From Castor canadensis (Eukaryota > Chordata > Mammalia > Rodentia > Castoridae), in assembly GCF_047511655.1 (NCBI RefSeq), contig NC_133402.1, forward strand, positions 63,988,951 through 64,052,950: a stretch of DNA of 64,000 nucleotides. The letters are read 5' to 3'. The position numbers and the translations under genes are program-made. Within the stretch, counting starts at the first letter, position 1, and every line of letters begins with the position of its first letter. A model generated the notes under the pieces. It did not search any database and was not told where the DNA came from. It worked only from the letters and a program-made list of their open reading frames with translations. Shown piece after piece: positions 46,286-59,600 of this stretch.

Positions 46286-46560
46286 TACTCAATAAATACT
46301 TATTGTGTCTATGCCAGCTTATCTTTTAGGTATTGTGGACCTAGCAGTGAAGACGAGGGTGGACCACTTCTTGTATGGATCTTATATTCTAGCTTGGGGA
46401 CATGGACAATACTCATATAAAAATGAACATCGTTGATTCCCATAGTGGTTTGTTTGGTAAGCCAGAAGCAAGGTGTTACACACAGTAAGAATGTAATGGC
46501 CAATGGGTACCTTTGAGGAGATGGAATGTGAAACGAGAACTAAATGATAAGGGCAGGAAA
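46286..46560 (-). mobile_element. L2 LINE fragment, opposite strand to its neighbour
   Basis: 'actcaataaatacttattgtgtctatgcca...ttttaggtattgtggacctagcagtgaagac...tggatcttatattctagcttggggacatggacaatac' is the reverse of the L2 3' end ('...cattctagtgggggagacagacaata...'). Confidence 0.6.
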
Positions 46561-47867
46561 GACATGCAAATGTCTATGAAGACAGGATGTAGACATGTGT
46601 GTCCTCAGCTCTCTGCATGCTGATACCTTGTACAGAGGACCAATGGGGCTAAAAATTACATTGTGAATAAATGCAAGCAAAGATGGATGAATGAATGACG
46701 TTGCCAGATGGCAGAATTACAGCGTCTAAACACAAGAGTGAAAATTGTTTTATGGTTATAAACTTGAAGATGCTGCAATAAGAAGTAAGTACATACTCAG
46801 ATGGTGGGATGGATCTGAATGTTGCTCATCTTTTCAAAGGAGTTTACAGAATTATCACTCTTAAAAATATTCAATGAAAAAATGCAATCTGCTTTTCTTT
46901 TTAGTGCCCATAAAATAGTAATTTGACGAGGCAATGTTTTCGTTCTGTGAAGTAATTCTTGTTTTTAATATTTTTGGCTTAGAAATAGAATTACATAATA
47001 AGATGAGAGGTAGATCGGAAATTAAGATTTTATAACACATTCCCTGACAAGATTATGCTTCCATATAAAACAATATAGTCTTTGGTGGAGGAAACTGATA
47101 ATAAGAACAGATGGTACCATTCTAAGATGAACCCTAAAGCCCTTTTAAGATTCCTAAAAAGTTGTTCAAAAACAATAACTTGAACAAACTTCTAACCCTG
47201 CAAGTCTCTATTATTTGTGGATCGCTCAGATGGAAAAGATCACAAACACACTAGCTACAAAATCAGAAGCTAATTACACGTCTCCTGTGTGTTTATTTCT
47301 TATGCAAATATGCTTAGGTTTACCAACCTTTTCCTTTTCAGGGGACCACAGGAAAGTTCTAGGTAGGGATTCTGGGTTTTGTTGACGTTGTTGTTTGTGT
47401 ATTTTGTTTTATCCTTTCAAAATAGTTGGATTAGGGGGAGAAATAAAACAAGTCTACCCAGGGCTCAACTGTTTTAGGCTTCAAAAAGCTCACTGGCTAA
47501 TTCACATCTATAATTATCTTCAGTCACCCTCTTCATTCATTGTTAGTTCCTTCACAGGGATGGGGACACATTCATTTGGCAAAAGCTATAATCTGATCAT
47601 AAGGCGTAGTAGTAACGGGTGATTTTGCATAGGCCAGTTATATCTGAAAACTTGGCTTGTCATGAAAATTTTGTAAGGATTCTGTTTTGAAGTCACATAT
47701 TGCTAATTTATCAGTTTTTGAAGGAAATATGGAAGCCCTTTATATTTTGTCTCAATTAACCTATTCTAAAACCCAGTGAAAGCTACACCTGGGAACTCAT
47801 GTTGAAAAATAAGGCAGAAAATGACAATAATAAGAAAAAAAGTTTTTTCTTTACTTAAGAAATTCTT
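46561..47867. other. Unassigned AT-rich sequence
   Basis: Nothing recognised. Confidence 0.35.
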
Positions 47868-48080
47868 TAGCTAGGTGTGATGGACCATGCCAGTAATCCT
47901 TGCCTCACCCCAGCTGTCTGGGAGGTGTAGGTAGGAGGACTGTGGTCCATGGCTGCCACAAGTAAAAGTGCAAGACCCTATCTAATAAATAACTGAAGCA
48001 AAAAGTTGTGGCTCAAGTGGTAGAATGCCTAACTAACAAGCACAAGGCCTTGACTTCAAACCCCAGGACTGTCAGAGAAA
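47868..48080 (+). mobile_element. B1-dID composite SINE
   Basis: The B1 half ('agctaggtgtgatggaccatgccagtaatccttgcc...gggaggtgtaggtaggaggactgtggtcc') is followed by an ID half ('gtggctcaagtggtagaatgcctaactaacaagcacaaggccttgacttcaaaccccaggactg'). The link is 'aataactgaagcaaaaagt', nearly the same link as in the copy at 61144-61370. Confidence 0.9.
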
Positions 48081-48439
48081 AGCAATTCCTTGATTGTTAT
48101 CCCCTTCCAATTGCAAGGTTGGATGCAATTGGAAAATTTCTTTTTATTTCTTTGTCTTTGCTTCTGGGAGATGTACTTTCCCTTTTGTTTTTTGAAGAGA
48201 CCAAGTTTCTTTGAAGAAAGTACAAATGTACTTAGAAGAAAATAGGAGCAACTGGGAAAGAGGATAAAGGCAGGTAAAGATACCTTAGGGTGATTCAGTA
48301 TTGAGGCTGTACCCTCAGGAGGCACTTGGATCTAGTGAATGAAACAGAAGTATGAATATATTGATTGAAAACTATGTTCTACTTAATATCACACTAGATT
48401 GTTATAAGGATTCTAAAACACGGGTCCCAGTGTGTTCCT

Positions 48440-48545
48440 CTTTGCATAAATACAGATCTTGGATCATGGAGAAATTAAGTAACTCGTTTAACTCCATACG
48501 ATTAGTGAGGAGTGGAATTATTTTGGTTCAGGTTGTTCTTTTATT
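48440..48545 (-). mobile_element. MIR SINE fragment
   Basis: 'catggagaaattaagtaactcgtttaactccatacgattagtgaggagtggaattat' matches the reverse complement of the MIR core ('gaggttaagtaacttgcccaaggtcacacagctagtaagtggcagagc'). Confidence 0.6.
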
Positions 48546-48844
48546 TCACTATATTATCTCAATGAGAAACGGAATAAATATGAAGTAGATTTGATAAAGT
48601 TTCAAATATGCTTTATAAATATGTGCTATCCCTTGGTTATTCCAATACCATGTTATAAATTCATTCATTGAACCAGAGTAATTTACCTAGTTATTTAATA
48701 GCAAATGTCAATATCTTTCTACATCCAATTTGTTGCATCCTAAAACACCAGTAATATAGGAGTGTTTAGTAGAAGGATCTGTGTATGCATGAAGTTAATA
48801 TTCTAGTTAATGTATAGAATGACCTCTTTAACTATGACTAAGTT

Positions 48845-48925
48845 TTTCTTTTGAGACAGTATATCAATCTGTAGTGCAGGCTGGCACAATCCGCCTGCCT
48901 CAGTCTCCTGAATGCTGAGATTATA
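48845..48925 (-). mobile_element. B1 SINE fragment
   Basis: 'ttttcttttgagacagtatatcaatctgtagtgcaggctgg...cctgcctcagtctcctgaatgctgagattat' is the reverse complement of a B1, shortened in the middle. Confidence 0.8.
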
Positions 48926-50077
48926 ATTAAATTTCAAAGAGGTCATATTTGGTATTATTTGTAAGATCAAATAAAACTTTGTAACCTAAGAAAATATTTA
49001 TAGTGGACACAAATTGAAGTAGCTGCCAGGCTCATAATGATTTTTCTTGTGGGCACAGTTGTGCTTCCTAGTCCCTTCCAGTCCCCCAATCCTCCCTCCG
49101 AATTTAGGTGCTATCAGCTCCTTTCGTCCCATTTTCTGTTTTGGCATGTATTCTTTAAAAGATTTGAACAGCGTGCTTTCTTGGATACAGTAATTAGAAC
49201 CACTCATAATAACTCAATATTCTGACCATACTGGTTCATCTATGGAGTGGATATGTGGCTTTTGGTGGCTAATTGAAGGGATGATAAAGAGAAGTCCTTT
49301 TCTCTCTGCTCTTAAAAACCCAGGATGTGCTGCTGGGCTTGGTTGCAGTGGGGATAATCAGCCTGAAGGATCGAATTTGTCACACAGAGAAACGCAGAGA
49401 TAAGAGATAGGATCAAATAGATAGGATGCCTGGATAACATTTGAGTCTCAGATTCTAACTCTGTTCCTTCAACCTTAGAGAGGTTCAGACTGAATTTACA
49501 GACATCACTGTCTCCTATTCTCTCTCTCAACTAAGTTGGGAGCTTGGCTGCAGGTACAACATACCAACTCTGACTAGTTGAAGAAGAAAGGCAATATTAA
49601 AGGATATTAAAATCTTTTCTGAATCTCTGAGCTGACCAGAGATGCATACTTAGAAAGTGCCTATCTAGTAACAAAGTCCCAAATCACAGCACATAACTGG
49701 TCTGTAGAAGATACCTTGGCTGCCATTCTCAGGGGCTGCAGTTGACAGTACCTGAACTCTGACATCCCTTTGTCTGAAAATTGGATGTCAATGTCAGCTT
49801 CCTTGCCAAAATAGATTCTTCACAGTGCATGCCTTTTTGCACCACTGACTTCCAATTCAGTATTTGACAGGGGTATCTCTGATGATGGAAGTTATGTGTG
49901 TTGATCCTTATAGATCAATGTTGAGACTTAGGAAAATACTCTAAACAGCAGGGAAATAGTCAAAGGTGTTTGGTCACTGGAAAGAATTATAAATATTTAT
50001 TGTAACCTATGCTACTTACATCCAAATATATCTTTGGTAATGCAGTTTATGGATCTAATCATCTTCTAATAGAATAT
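48926..50077. other. Unassigned sequence
   Basis: Nothing recognised. Confidence 0.35.
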
Positions 50078-50442
50078 GGTAAACTTTAGACCCTGGAAAT
50101 CTGTGAATGTAGCTTTATTTAGGAGTCTTTACAGATATAATTAAGATAGAATGAGGTTGAAATGAGTTAAGGTAGGCTCTAAATCCAATCAGTGGTGTCC
50201 TTCCAAGAAAAAGGAAATTTGGACAGACAGGAGGGCAGCTCATGGAAAGATGGAAGCAGGGGTTACAAGCCAAGGAAGACCAGGATTGTTGGCAGCATCA
50301 GAAGTTGTACAAGGCAGGTAAGGACCCTCCCAAAGAACATTCAGCTCCAGCATGGCTCTACCATCATCCTGATTTCAGACTTCTGTCCTCTAGAAGTTGT
50401 GAGAGTATAGATTTCTGTTGCTGTAAGCCACAAAGTTTGTGG
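50078..50442 (+). mobile_element. MLT1-type LTR (MaLR)
   Basis: In plus order: 'agaccctggaaatctgtgaatgtagctttattta', 'acagatataattaagatagaa', 'ggctctaaatccaatcagtggtgtcc', 'aagccaaggaagaccaggattg', 'cagaagttgtacaaggcagg', 'tgatttcagacttctgtcctctagaagttgtgagagtatag', 'tctgttgctgtaagccacaaagtttgtgg'. This is the MLT1 word order and a very clear match. Open frames inside it are chance. Confidence 0.88.
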
Positions 50443-52749
50443 GGTTTTTTTGTTTGTTAGTTTTGGTTTTGGTGGCCCTAGTGATCTCTCAGCTTCTTTT
50501 GGAAAGTAGCATGTAAGCAGACCTCTGGAGGAGGATAAATTGGAAGCAGACTCTGAGACAGTGCAGTAGGTAGAATGTCTAGTAGACAGAGTCATCAGGA
50601 TCCACATTTGTGGAAAGAAAGGAAAGGAATAAGATTCAGCAAAGGGAGAAGCAGGCTGTCTGCAAGCCTCAGAAGATACATGAGGAGCTCTGGAGCTAAC
50701 TGATCCATCAGAATTTTCACATTCTACCACATCTAAATGGTGTCATTTGTAGTGAGCTTCTCCAAGAACGGCTTGACATTGGGCTAGTGTCTCCCTGCAG
50801 CTCATACCAGAAGAGGCTGACAGTGAAGGCTGTTTGTCAACAGTATCCCCAAATTCCTGAGGGAAGATTTGGGTGACACCTCTTTGTATCACCACCAAAA
50901 TTGTCAGTTAGATGAATGGAGCATGAAGTGAACACAGCCTGTCAAGCTATGGTGTTTGATGTAGAAAAGAACTGAAATGGGATGGTGATTAAAATGTTCT
51001 CAGAAATGAGAGAAAAGTAACACAGATAGTAAAAAAGGAGAGAGACTCACAGAAAGACAGATATGAGAGAGCAGCTGATAGGGAGCCTAAGTCTATACCA
51101 TCTTTATTCTAGGAATAATAGGAAGCCACAAGGGTGAGGTGACAGGGTACATTGACACCTCAAATATCAGTAATGGCTGCAATGTGTAGAGTAAGGTATT
51201 GCCACAGACAAGTAGGACAGTTTTGCTTTCTTAGTTTCTCAACAAGAGAGGAAAGGCCTAACTCTGGCAGGGTGGTGTTCATGGTGGAAGGAAGAGGCTG
51301 GGTTTTACTGCTACTGAGGACATAATCAAATTTACACAGAAGAGAAGCAGAAATATCAAGGGTGACTCCAACTTTCTTGCTTAGGTATTGAGCCTTTGAG
51401 GAAACGAGTTCAGAGCAGCCAAAGCAGTGATTCAGTTTTGGTCAAGAAGAACTTGAGTAATATTGACAAGAGTTTCCAGTGACCACACAAGTTGTGAATC
51501 ACACATGCGTGTGTGAAACTCACGTGAGGCATATGGTTTGAAGATAAAGACTGGAGAGACATTTTAAGTTGACTAACTGGGTGAAGGAAGTCAAAGGGAA
51601 AGCATGACAAGGTAAGGGGCTGCAGAAGATCCAACGTTTAAATAGAGAGCTGGAATAAGGGCTCTCGAGGTAGGAGAGCTCCTGATTCAGAAGATAAAAC
51701 ACCTTTGCATTTATGTGAGGAGACTTTTAAAAACATTTTTTGAAAGCTCAATTTCAACAGAGGAGACATTATTCTTCTTTCATTTCTCAACCCCAAAGAT
51801 AGGAATATTTAAAATGAGGAGTTTGGATAACTAAGATGAATGCATTCTCATCCAATGTATACACTAACGCAATTTAGAAAAGTGACCTTTACAAAAAATG
51901 ATACAAAGAGAACAAAAAGGTGAGGAAGTATTTTTACATTTTCTACCATCAGAGGATTGACCTAATTAGGGTGTAAAGAAGCCAAATGCATAAAAAAAAA
52001 AAAAAGAAAAGAAAAAGACCATTTAACAGATCATTCTGTTATTTTAGTGCATATTTTAAAAGTTAATAACTGGAACAAAAAGTTCAATGTCCCTCCCCTT
52101 TCAGAAGACTTCCACAGTTAAGGTTTTAAACGCGGACACTGCAGGAAGGTGAGGGGCTCATTTAAGGAATGACATTCTTTTTACAGCAGAACGTGTACAG
52201 TTGTAGCATTAGAAGGGTGACTAAGGTAGCTTAAGGTAGCCTAGGCATGTAGGCTAGCTAAGTCTTTTCAAATAAGAATAATATTCTGCAAGAGAGACAT
52301 TGTTTGCATATTTACCACACTCCCTAACTAGCCAATAGAAACTCAAGGACAGAGAACCTTGTCTTTTGCTTTGCCCCAAGAATAGTCTAATGAATATTGT
52401 ATCGGTGTAAAAGTGGGTAAGGTCCCACCCAGCACGGTAATCATGGGCTAAGAATTAAGGGACACTGGGCAGTGTGTTAGGTTAAAAGACCAGTGCTTAA
52501 CACTGGGGTTTACTGAACCTACAGTGGGGCAGGAAGCACTGAGTGTTCAGTAACATACATGAGATTATGGGTAATCACTGTGAAGGTTCAGTGGTTTATC
52601 ATGATGGGATGGCATTTGCCTTAGGCACTATATGACACGAGGAAGCGTCTGTATTTTATAAATTCCTTCCGTATAATTGGTGTTGTTTAGTGGGTGGCAC
52701 ACAAATGAAAGTTTTTATCTACATGGTTCTGGTTGAAACACAGCCTGAT
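50443..52749. other. Unassigned sequence, about 2.3 kb
   Basis: No gene. Weak resemblance to the 3' end of an old LINE ('gattcagttttggtcaagaagaacttgagtaatattg', near 51431) is not enough to call. An A-rich run lies at 51991-52019. A short doubled word 'taaggtagc' sits beside an inverted 'agcctag/ctagct' at 52223-52262. Confidence 0.35.
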
Positions 52750-52983
52750 ACTTGCTAGGCAAACTCATCCCCAGCCCTTTTTGCTGTAGATACTTTTTAG
52801 ACTGAGCCTCACACTATCTTGGCTGGGGCCAGACTCACAGTGCAGTCCTTTTGCCTCTGTCTCCCACATACATGAGATCATTCTTTGAGGCAGGGTGACA
52901 CTAACTTTTTGCCCAGGCTGTCCTCAAACTGTGACCTTCCTACCTCTGCTTGCCAATTAGCTGGGAGTACTGGTGTGTACTGC
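52750..52983 (-). mobile_element. Composite SINE with an ID end and two antisense B1-like units
   Basis: It begins with an antisense ID piece ('cttgctaggcaaactcatccccagccctttttgct'). A first antisense B1-like unit follows ('agactgagcctcacactatcttggctgggg...ctctgtctcccacatacatgagatc'). A second, clearer one comes next ('tgaggcagggtgacactaactttttgcccaggctgtcctcaaactgtgaccttcctacctctgcttgccaattagctgggagtactgg'). Confidence 0.75.
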
Positions 52984-54710
52984 TTTTATCTAAACTACTC
53001 TATAACTATTTTAAAATAAATCAGATAACAAAGATGTTTGACATATTGAAATGGGAATAGACTGAATTAGGACAAATGACAAGGTTTTCTTAATATTAAG
53101 AATTTTTATAAAACAAACTCCCAAAAAACCAGACTTCTCAATGTACACATTGGTAAATGGTTTACATATGCCATAAGTGCAATAGTTAAACAAGATTCTC
53201 TCTGTCTTTATTTTTGCTGGATTCTTAGTAGGTCATATATATTCCAAGGGAAGATGTGAGATTTTGAAGCAGAGGGCTAACAATTGTTTTGTTATATTTA
53301 ACTCAACACACACTTTAAACAAGATGTGGAGAGAGAATGTCTTTGGAAAGTGTCCAGAGCACTGAGTTATTTTCTGTCCTCCCAGTGCTCTGTGTATGGA
53401 CCAGGATAGGTTCATCTTAATTCAAGCCAAAGGGAGAAGGACGTCAAGGAAACCACTCAGATCCTTGACCTTTGTCCTCTGGAGTTTATGAGGTTTAGTA
53501 CTAGTTTTGAACCCCCAGTCAACAAAATCTAAAAGGAGAGACATTGTAGTGGGTGGCTTTGATAGGAGAACAAGAATAGATAGGAATCCTTTAGGAATAG
53601 GGGTGCTTGCGTGGTTTGAAGGTACAAAGGCTACAAGGGTACCTTCTATGGAGAGGCTTGGGCCACATGGGAGGAGAGTTTATCTAGAACCATCATAGAG
53701 GGCCAGACTAAAAGGCTTGCTGGATGATTGGTGAGGATGAGAGACAAATGGGGAATCTGGGTAGACTTAGAGGAAAACCAAGAAGTAGACTAGAAGAGCC
53801 ACTATCTGCCTCAGAGGATGACAGAGGTTTTAAGTGGTAGGCAGTCTCCAAAAAGCCCTGATTGTAGCTTGATTATTCATTGTGACCAGATGCCGGCAAT
53901 CCAATGGCAGAGTGAAAGGATCCATTCGAATCAGACCTTTTCTTCACCTCCTCTCTTGTCTGCTGCTTCAACTTGGAAGATTCAGAAGGGAATAGTGAGC
54001 AGGCGTTCAAACTATAGCAGACCTGAGCTGGAAGAGGAGTGAATTAACCTGACCTTACTCAGGATGACCACTTACGTAATGTGTTAATGAAGGTTTCTAG
54101 ACAGGACAGCAAGGCAAGAAGAAGAGGAAAGTTGAGAAGGTTTGAAAATGAAGACATAAGATTCACTGTTTTGATGACACAATCATACTGACAAACTCCA
54201 AAAGAATTTAAGAAAATGTATTAAAATTCTGTAAGTAATTTATCAATGTCATTGAATACAAGGCCAAGATGTAGAAATATTTTGTTTTTTTTAGGAATAT
54301 AAGAAATAAGTAGAGAATGAGCTTTTCTAAAAATAATATCATCTATAACATCCTCAAAGACAAAATAGAGAAAAAGAGAGAGGGAAGGGAAAGAAGCAAA
54401 GTAACAACAAACAAAAACCTTCATTAACGTTCTACTTTCTGTGAGTAAATAGTTCCCACAAAAACGTTCATTTTAGTGTTTTAATAGTAAAGGATTCTAA
54501 CAGTAAAAAAAAATTGGAACATTGTATGGTTAACAATGATCATGATTTTGACTGAATTAAATTTTTAAAAATGATATATGCATTTAAAAGTCTTCAGAAA
54601 AAATGTATGTTGATATATAAAGAAATGTAAATAGCTTCATTATAGTTCTTTTTCCTTTGCATAAGGTACGAGTTACAAAATGACATATACTGTATAATGC
54701 ACCCCCTACA
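52984..54710. other. Unassigned sequence, about 1.7 kb
   Basis: No gene or repeat family recognised. The frames at 53507-53698 and 53818-54042 (plus) are polar and of no recognised family. Confidence 0.35.
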
Positions 54711-54923
54711 TTTTTGGCTGGGCTGCAGTTTGAACTCAGGGTTTCATGCTTGCAAAGCAGGTACTGTACCGCTTAGCCACACCTCCAGTCCATTTTGTTC
54801 TGGTTATATTAGAGATAGGCTCTCACAAAGTATTTGCCTGGGCTGGCCTTGAACCTTGATCCTCTTGATAACAGCCTTCCAATTAGCCAGGATTACAAGT
54901 GTCAGCCACTTGAAACCTGGCTA
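54711..54923 (-). mobile_element. B1-dID composite SINE
   Basis: Antisense ID half ('ggctgggctgcagtttgaactcagggtttcatgcttgcaaagcaggtactgtaccgcttagccacacctccagtcc') then antisense B1 half ('gataggctctcacaaagtatttgcctgggctggccttgaacc...ccaattagccaggattacaagtgtcagccac'). Confidence 0.9.
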
Positions 54924-55467
54924 CACAATATCATTTTTATTTAAGTCAAGAAGGGTATGCACCAAAGTATTTTAAGAATGATGCTCAGGAAAATTATGAA
55001 ACAAATGAGTAGTGTTATAGAATATGCCTTACCAGTTATTAAAACATATTGTTAAATTAATTTATAAATCTTTTAAAAGAGATTACCTGTGGATAATGGG
55101 ATTACAGGTTTATTTCATTTCTTTTTGTTCTTATCTATATTATCTCACTTTTCTACAATTACTGTATTCTGCTGCATAATTAAAAAATAATAAAAGTAGA
55201 TAATGAAAAAGTTTCAAGCCAAGTAACTCGGCATAAATTTTTACAGGTTTTTATCTTTTTGTGAAACACAATACTCTCACCTTTTTAGAAAAAATGAGGC
55301 TGGAATTCAGCTCTCTCCACTTCTGCTGGTAAATGTTCTCTTACTTTATTAGGGGCATGCCTCTCCTTTCAACGCTTGCTTCCTCCACGTTTTTTTTTTT
55401 TATCCTTTGGACTAAATGGAAAGAAAGCTGTGGCATTTTATATAGAGACTGTCTCCCTGGGACAGAG
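54924..55467. other. Unassigned AT-rich sequence
   Basis: Nothing recognised apart from a T-run at 55390-55401. Confidence 0.35.
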
Positions 55468-55630
55468 TTCCACTCCTCAGAACCACCTGGAGAGCTCCCT
55501 TAAGCAGGGTGCTGGGTCCCACCCAGAGTTACCACTTAGTGGGTCAGGTGTGGGGTCAGAAAGTCCATGTCTATTAAGTTTCCAGCTTTGCTGATGCTGC
55601 TGGACTGGCTGTGGACTCTGAGAACCACTG
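55468..55630. mobile_element. MER5A-type hAT DNA transposon relic
   Basis: 'ctcagaaccacctggagagctccct', 'gctgggtcccacccagag', 'agtgggtcaggtgtggggtc' and the end 'gagaaccactg' (55620-55630) follow MER5A, whose terminal inverted repeat is CAGTGGTTCTC. The left terminal repeat is not recognisable, so this is a partial copy. MER5A carries no coding sequence and was moved long ago by a Charlie-type transposase. Confidence 0.72.
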
Positions 55631-56506
55631 TGCCTGGGTGTAAGCAGGCATTCTGTCCTGCTTGAAACAGCAAGCCCTACTAACAGTCATTTTTCCCTCT
55701 CCATGACTCTCCTCATAGAAAATGCTGGACTTAAGCAGCCTGTCACTCTCCCTTCATGTTCTTTCCCCTTACTCATTCCTAGTAAAAGTTAATTGGCTAA
55801 AGGAGAATTGTGACTTTCTTTCTCTTTAAAAATGTGTTGTGCAAGATTTGCAATTATATTCGGGTATCTGGAGATCCTAATACTATTAGACTGAATATTT
55901 AAATTACGTGAGGCTTCACCCAGAGCCCATCTACAGAATGTAGTGAGCCTAAATTCTAATTTTAGCTACACTAATTATATTTACTGCTTGTTTTTCTTTC
56001 CCAACATCTACATGGTACTTGTTTATTTCTTTGCTAAACTTAGATTTTTAAAAAGAATTTGGGAGACATTCAAGTGGGAGAATGACTTGTAATTTTCTTC
56101 TCTTATAGAATTAAGTTTGCTTTCAAGGTTATATTAACACCAACAAAGGAGTAGAGGCTCAGTCTTCATATTTCCATGGATCTGTTTCTTAAAAGTCACC
56201 TCTGCCTAATGTGCTATTGAGGGGTACTTTTTGCTATTGTTGTTTCATTATTCCTCCTCTTCTTCCTCCTTCTTCTGTTGCTGTGTTTGAAAATTTTTTA
56301 TCTGCTACACAGTTTCATCTGTCTTAAAGTGAATTTTATTGAATCATATATTAAAATTTTAAGGACAAATATTAACTAATTTACACAGAATTAATACATC
56401 TATGTAACTACCACAGATGAAAACAAAATAGGATAGTTCTAGCATGCACATCTCAGGAGCTATTTGCTCCATCTAAATGCTCCAGTAACCTGATTTCTAT
56501 CAACTC
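55631..56506. other. Unassigned sequence
   Basis: Only a pyrimidine-rich 'cctcctcttcttcctccttcttctg' stretch (56253-56277) stands out. Confidence 0.35.
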
Positions 56507-56698
56507 TTTTTTCTTCTGGTGGTATTGAGATTTGAACTCAAGACCTTGTACTTTCTAGGCAAGTACTCTACCATTTGAGCTACTCCATCAGCCATAAAAA
56601 AATAGTTTATTTTTGGAGAGGGTCCCATGCATTTGCCTGGGGCAGATACGGCAACCCTCTTATAACTGTCTTATAACTGTGTAGCTGGGGTAACAGGT
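56507..56698 (-). mobile_element. B1-dID composite SINE, B1 half degraded
   Basis: Antisense ID half is clear ('tggtattgagatttgaactcaagaccttgtactttctaggcaagtactctaccatttgagctactccatcagcc'). The B1 half is short and carries a doubled 'cttataactgt' (56659-56680). Confidence 0.8.
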
Positions 56699-59600
56699 CC
56701 AGACCACCCTGCTTAGCAACTTCCTTGCCGAGTCTTATGGGAAAGAAACAGGCTGCTAAACAACAGTCTGAAGCAAAGCTGGTTTTCTTTGCTTTTTTGG
56801 CAAGGAAGAGTACCATCACTCAAGCTTCACTAAAAAGAAAAAGTTTAGAAATTGCTATAAAATTTAAAAAGAAAACATTTTCAAAAATTAGGCACCTTTT
56901 TTGAGTTTTGGTCTCTGGTTTATTTACCAGGCAGACTGTAAATTCTTCCTTGGGAAAAGAAACTCTCAGGTTTCACTTCAGTGCTAACTGGAAGCCAGAT
57001 TTCAAACAAGCCCAGAGTGAGCTGCATAAAATTGTGGCGGACACAGGTTGTTCATCGTTCACACTTGGGTGTGCATGCTCAAAGGTCAACAGATATTTCT
57101 CTTCAAATAATATGGGTTGGTTCTGAACTTTATGTCACTGAAATCTTGCCAGAATATAGTGCTTTGTGTTTAGCTACCTTAATTAATATTGCATTTCAGA
57201 CATTCATCTGTGTTACCACGAGTGATCACTGTTCAGGCTCATTGTGTAGCATTCTCTCATGTGAATATCCTATTTATTATTTTTCAGTCATTTTACTAGT
57301 AATGTATATTTGGGCTGTTGCACTATTTGTTTCTTACAAATAGTCTTCTATGAATTTCCTTAGAATACTTACATATATTTATGTATATATAATATACTAA
57401 CATGCATATCAATGTGTACGTATATATATACACGTATATGTAAATGTATAAACGTATACCTAGGAGCACCTATTGGCCTAAATATGCCCTTAGCACTACA
57501 CTGTGATTTTTTTATAAAACTATTCAGTCTACATTTATGAAGTCTTTTCTAATTTCGGGTCATAATTGTGTCCACTCTATCCTTTTATTTGATAACTATT
57601 GACACTGTTTTGTCTATTTTCTTGGTGAGTTCAGATTTTTAATGTATTTACATCAATTGTAGCATCTTGGTCAATCAAGATAGACTTAACTCAACCTTAC
57701 AAATTTGTTTAAAACTATTCTACATTTTATCCAGAATACAGAAGACTTGAAATTCTTTACTTGGATAGGATGTTTATATAAGTCTAAAATGTTAGAAAAA
57801 AATCTATAGTAAGCAGGACACAGAATGGTTAAGACACAAGTTAGTATGGCCTATATTTTCATTGTAGGTTCTATAGTGGATTTAAAATTCTTGAAATTCA
57901 ACCATTCTATTATATTTTTAATCAGCCTTTCTGTCTCATGGATTTAATGGGTAAGGCTGAAAAATATGGTAATGCAGAAAAGAAATTATGTTTTGTGTAA
58001 CAATTACTTATAGAACAGCAGAATAAACATGTTGGAGAATTTAGGGCATGATTTCCACAATAATTTTAGTGCAGTCTAAGTAAAAGTGGCTAGGAAAACA
58101 TCAAAAGTAAAGTTCTTTCTTGCTTCAGACAAAATGATGCACAGGACCCAAAGCTTCTAGGGGAGGTGTGAGACTTGAAATGGAGGTTGCTTTTTCCCAC
58201 TCAGACCGAGAGCAAGCAGCAATCTCTTCCCACCACAGCAGGTTAGTTCTGAGTACAGACTGAGAAAGAGAGAGAGCACTGTACAGAATGAAAAAAAAAA
58301 GAATAAAAACAAGGCTATTTCTGGAAAATATGTTATTGGAGGCAGGCATTTTGCAGAATATTGTAGAAAAAGACACAAAAACTCTTCAGGTATTTGAGTC
58401 CAGAACAGAAATAGAGAGCCATGTACATTATCTACCCACTCCACTCTCTTCCCCACAAAAAGCAATGACTAAAGTACAAACACTTAGCAATACAGAGGAG
58501 GAACTAAGAATTTTTATACTTAGTATAAAGATCAGCTATGAAGAAATGACTATAAGAACTCTCTAGAATTTGGGAAAAAAAGGATCAGAAAATTAACTAG
58601 GCAAAGGAATGGATGGAAGGCAATCCAGAAGAACCAGGTCATTTATCCGGAGACAGGCTGAGCCTACACATGCACGCCTGCATTAAAAAAGAACAAGGCA
58701 TACATCTAATAGACTCTTTGGAGTTTGTTATGGATGGATATCTGGGTCACGGGGAGCCCTTCTCAAAACCAGGTCTAGGCTTTGGTTTCTGTACTATGTA
58801 CAGCATGCTACAAAGATGGCTTATTCTGCCCTCTTAGGCAGCACTATGGATGAACTCTTCTGCACTTGTTTGCTTTTTTTGTTTCAGAATGGCTTATTTT
58901 CATCCCTCTTATACTGTAACTGTAGTTTAGACATTCTCCTAAATTCTCCATTCTTGGTATTTGCATGTACCTTTAACATACAATCATCAGCACCAGTGTT
59001 TCAAGGGTGGCAATCCATGACTGAGGTGGAGTATGACTGTGGGATGCAGGTAGTGCATGATTTGTCTGCCTTTGGACATCACTTTGGAGCAGGATTGAGC
59101 TCTGGAGAGATGAACAGGGTCAAAAGAGGATGCACGTGGTCCTTTGTCTTAAGGCTTTGATTTTTAACTATGGAAATCTCCTATAAGACACAAAATTATG
59201 CTTCAGTTCCCATACTGAAATCTTGACTAAATCAATATTGGATAAATCCTATACCAAGACAAGTTTCTAAAATTCTGAGTATTTAATAAGCATCCAAGGT
59301 AGACAACCATTGTCTGATGGGGTTTAGTATAGGACAAAGGCTACAACAGACAAGTGTTTATCAGGAGTTGTTCCAACAGTTGTCTCAGCAGTGGCCAAAA
59401 GGTCCAGGTAAGTCTGCTTTGTTCCACAGTAGGAAATGTTTCAGAGTCAATGGCTCTTACCACATTAGCTTTGTTTTTTTATAACAGGTAAATTCCCAGA
59501 GCCACTACAATTTCTTATTATGGAGGAGTCATGTTTTTCTAGATAAGGATCATTCTTGGGCTATCCTCTGGCATGATATTTCCAGGTACACTGCTATCTC

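Noticed and set aside
51100..51720. 3' UTR of an old LINE, from words like 'gattcagttttggtcaagaag'
   Set aside because: Only one or two short words match; too weak to report as a feature.
56981..57343. 120-codon frame with hydrophobic C-terminal stretch
   Set aside because: No recognised domain, overlaps another frame on the same strand, no supporting gene structure.
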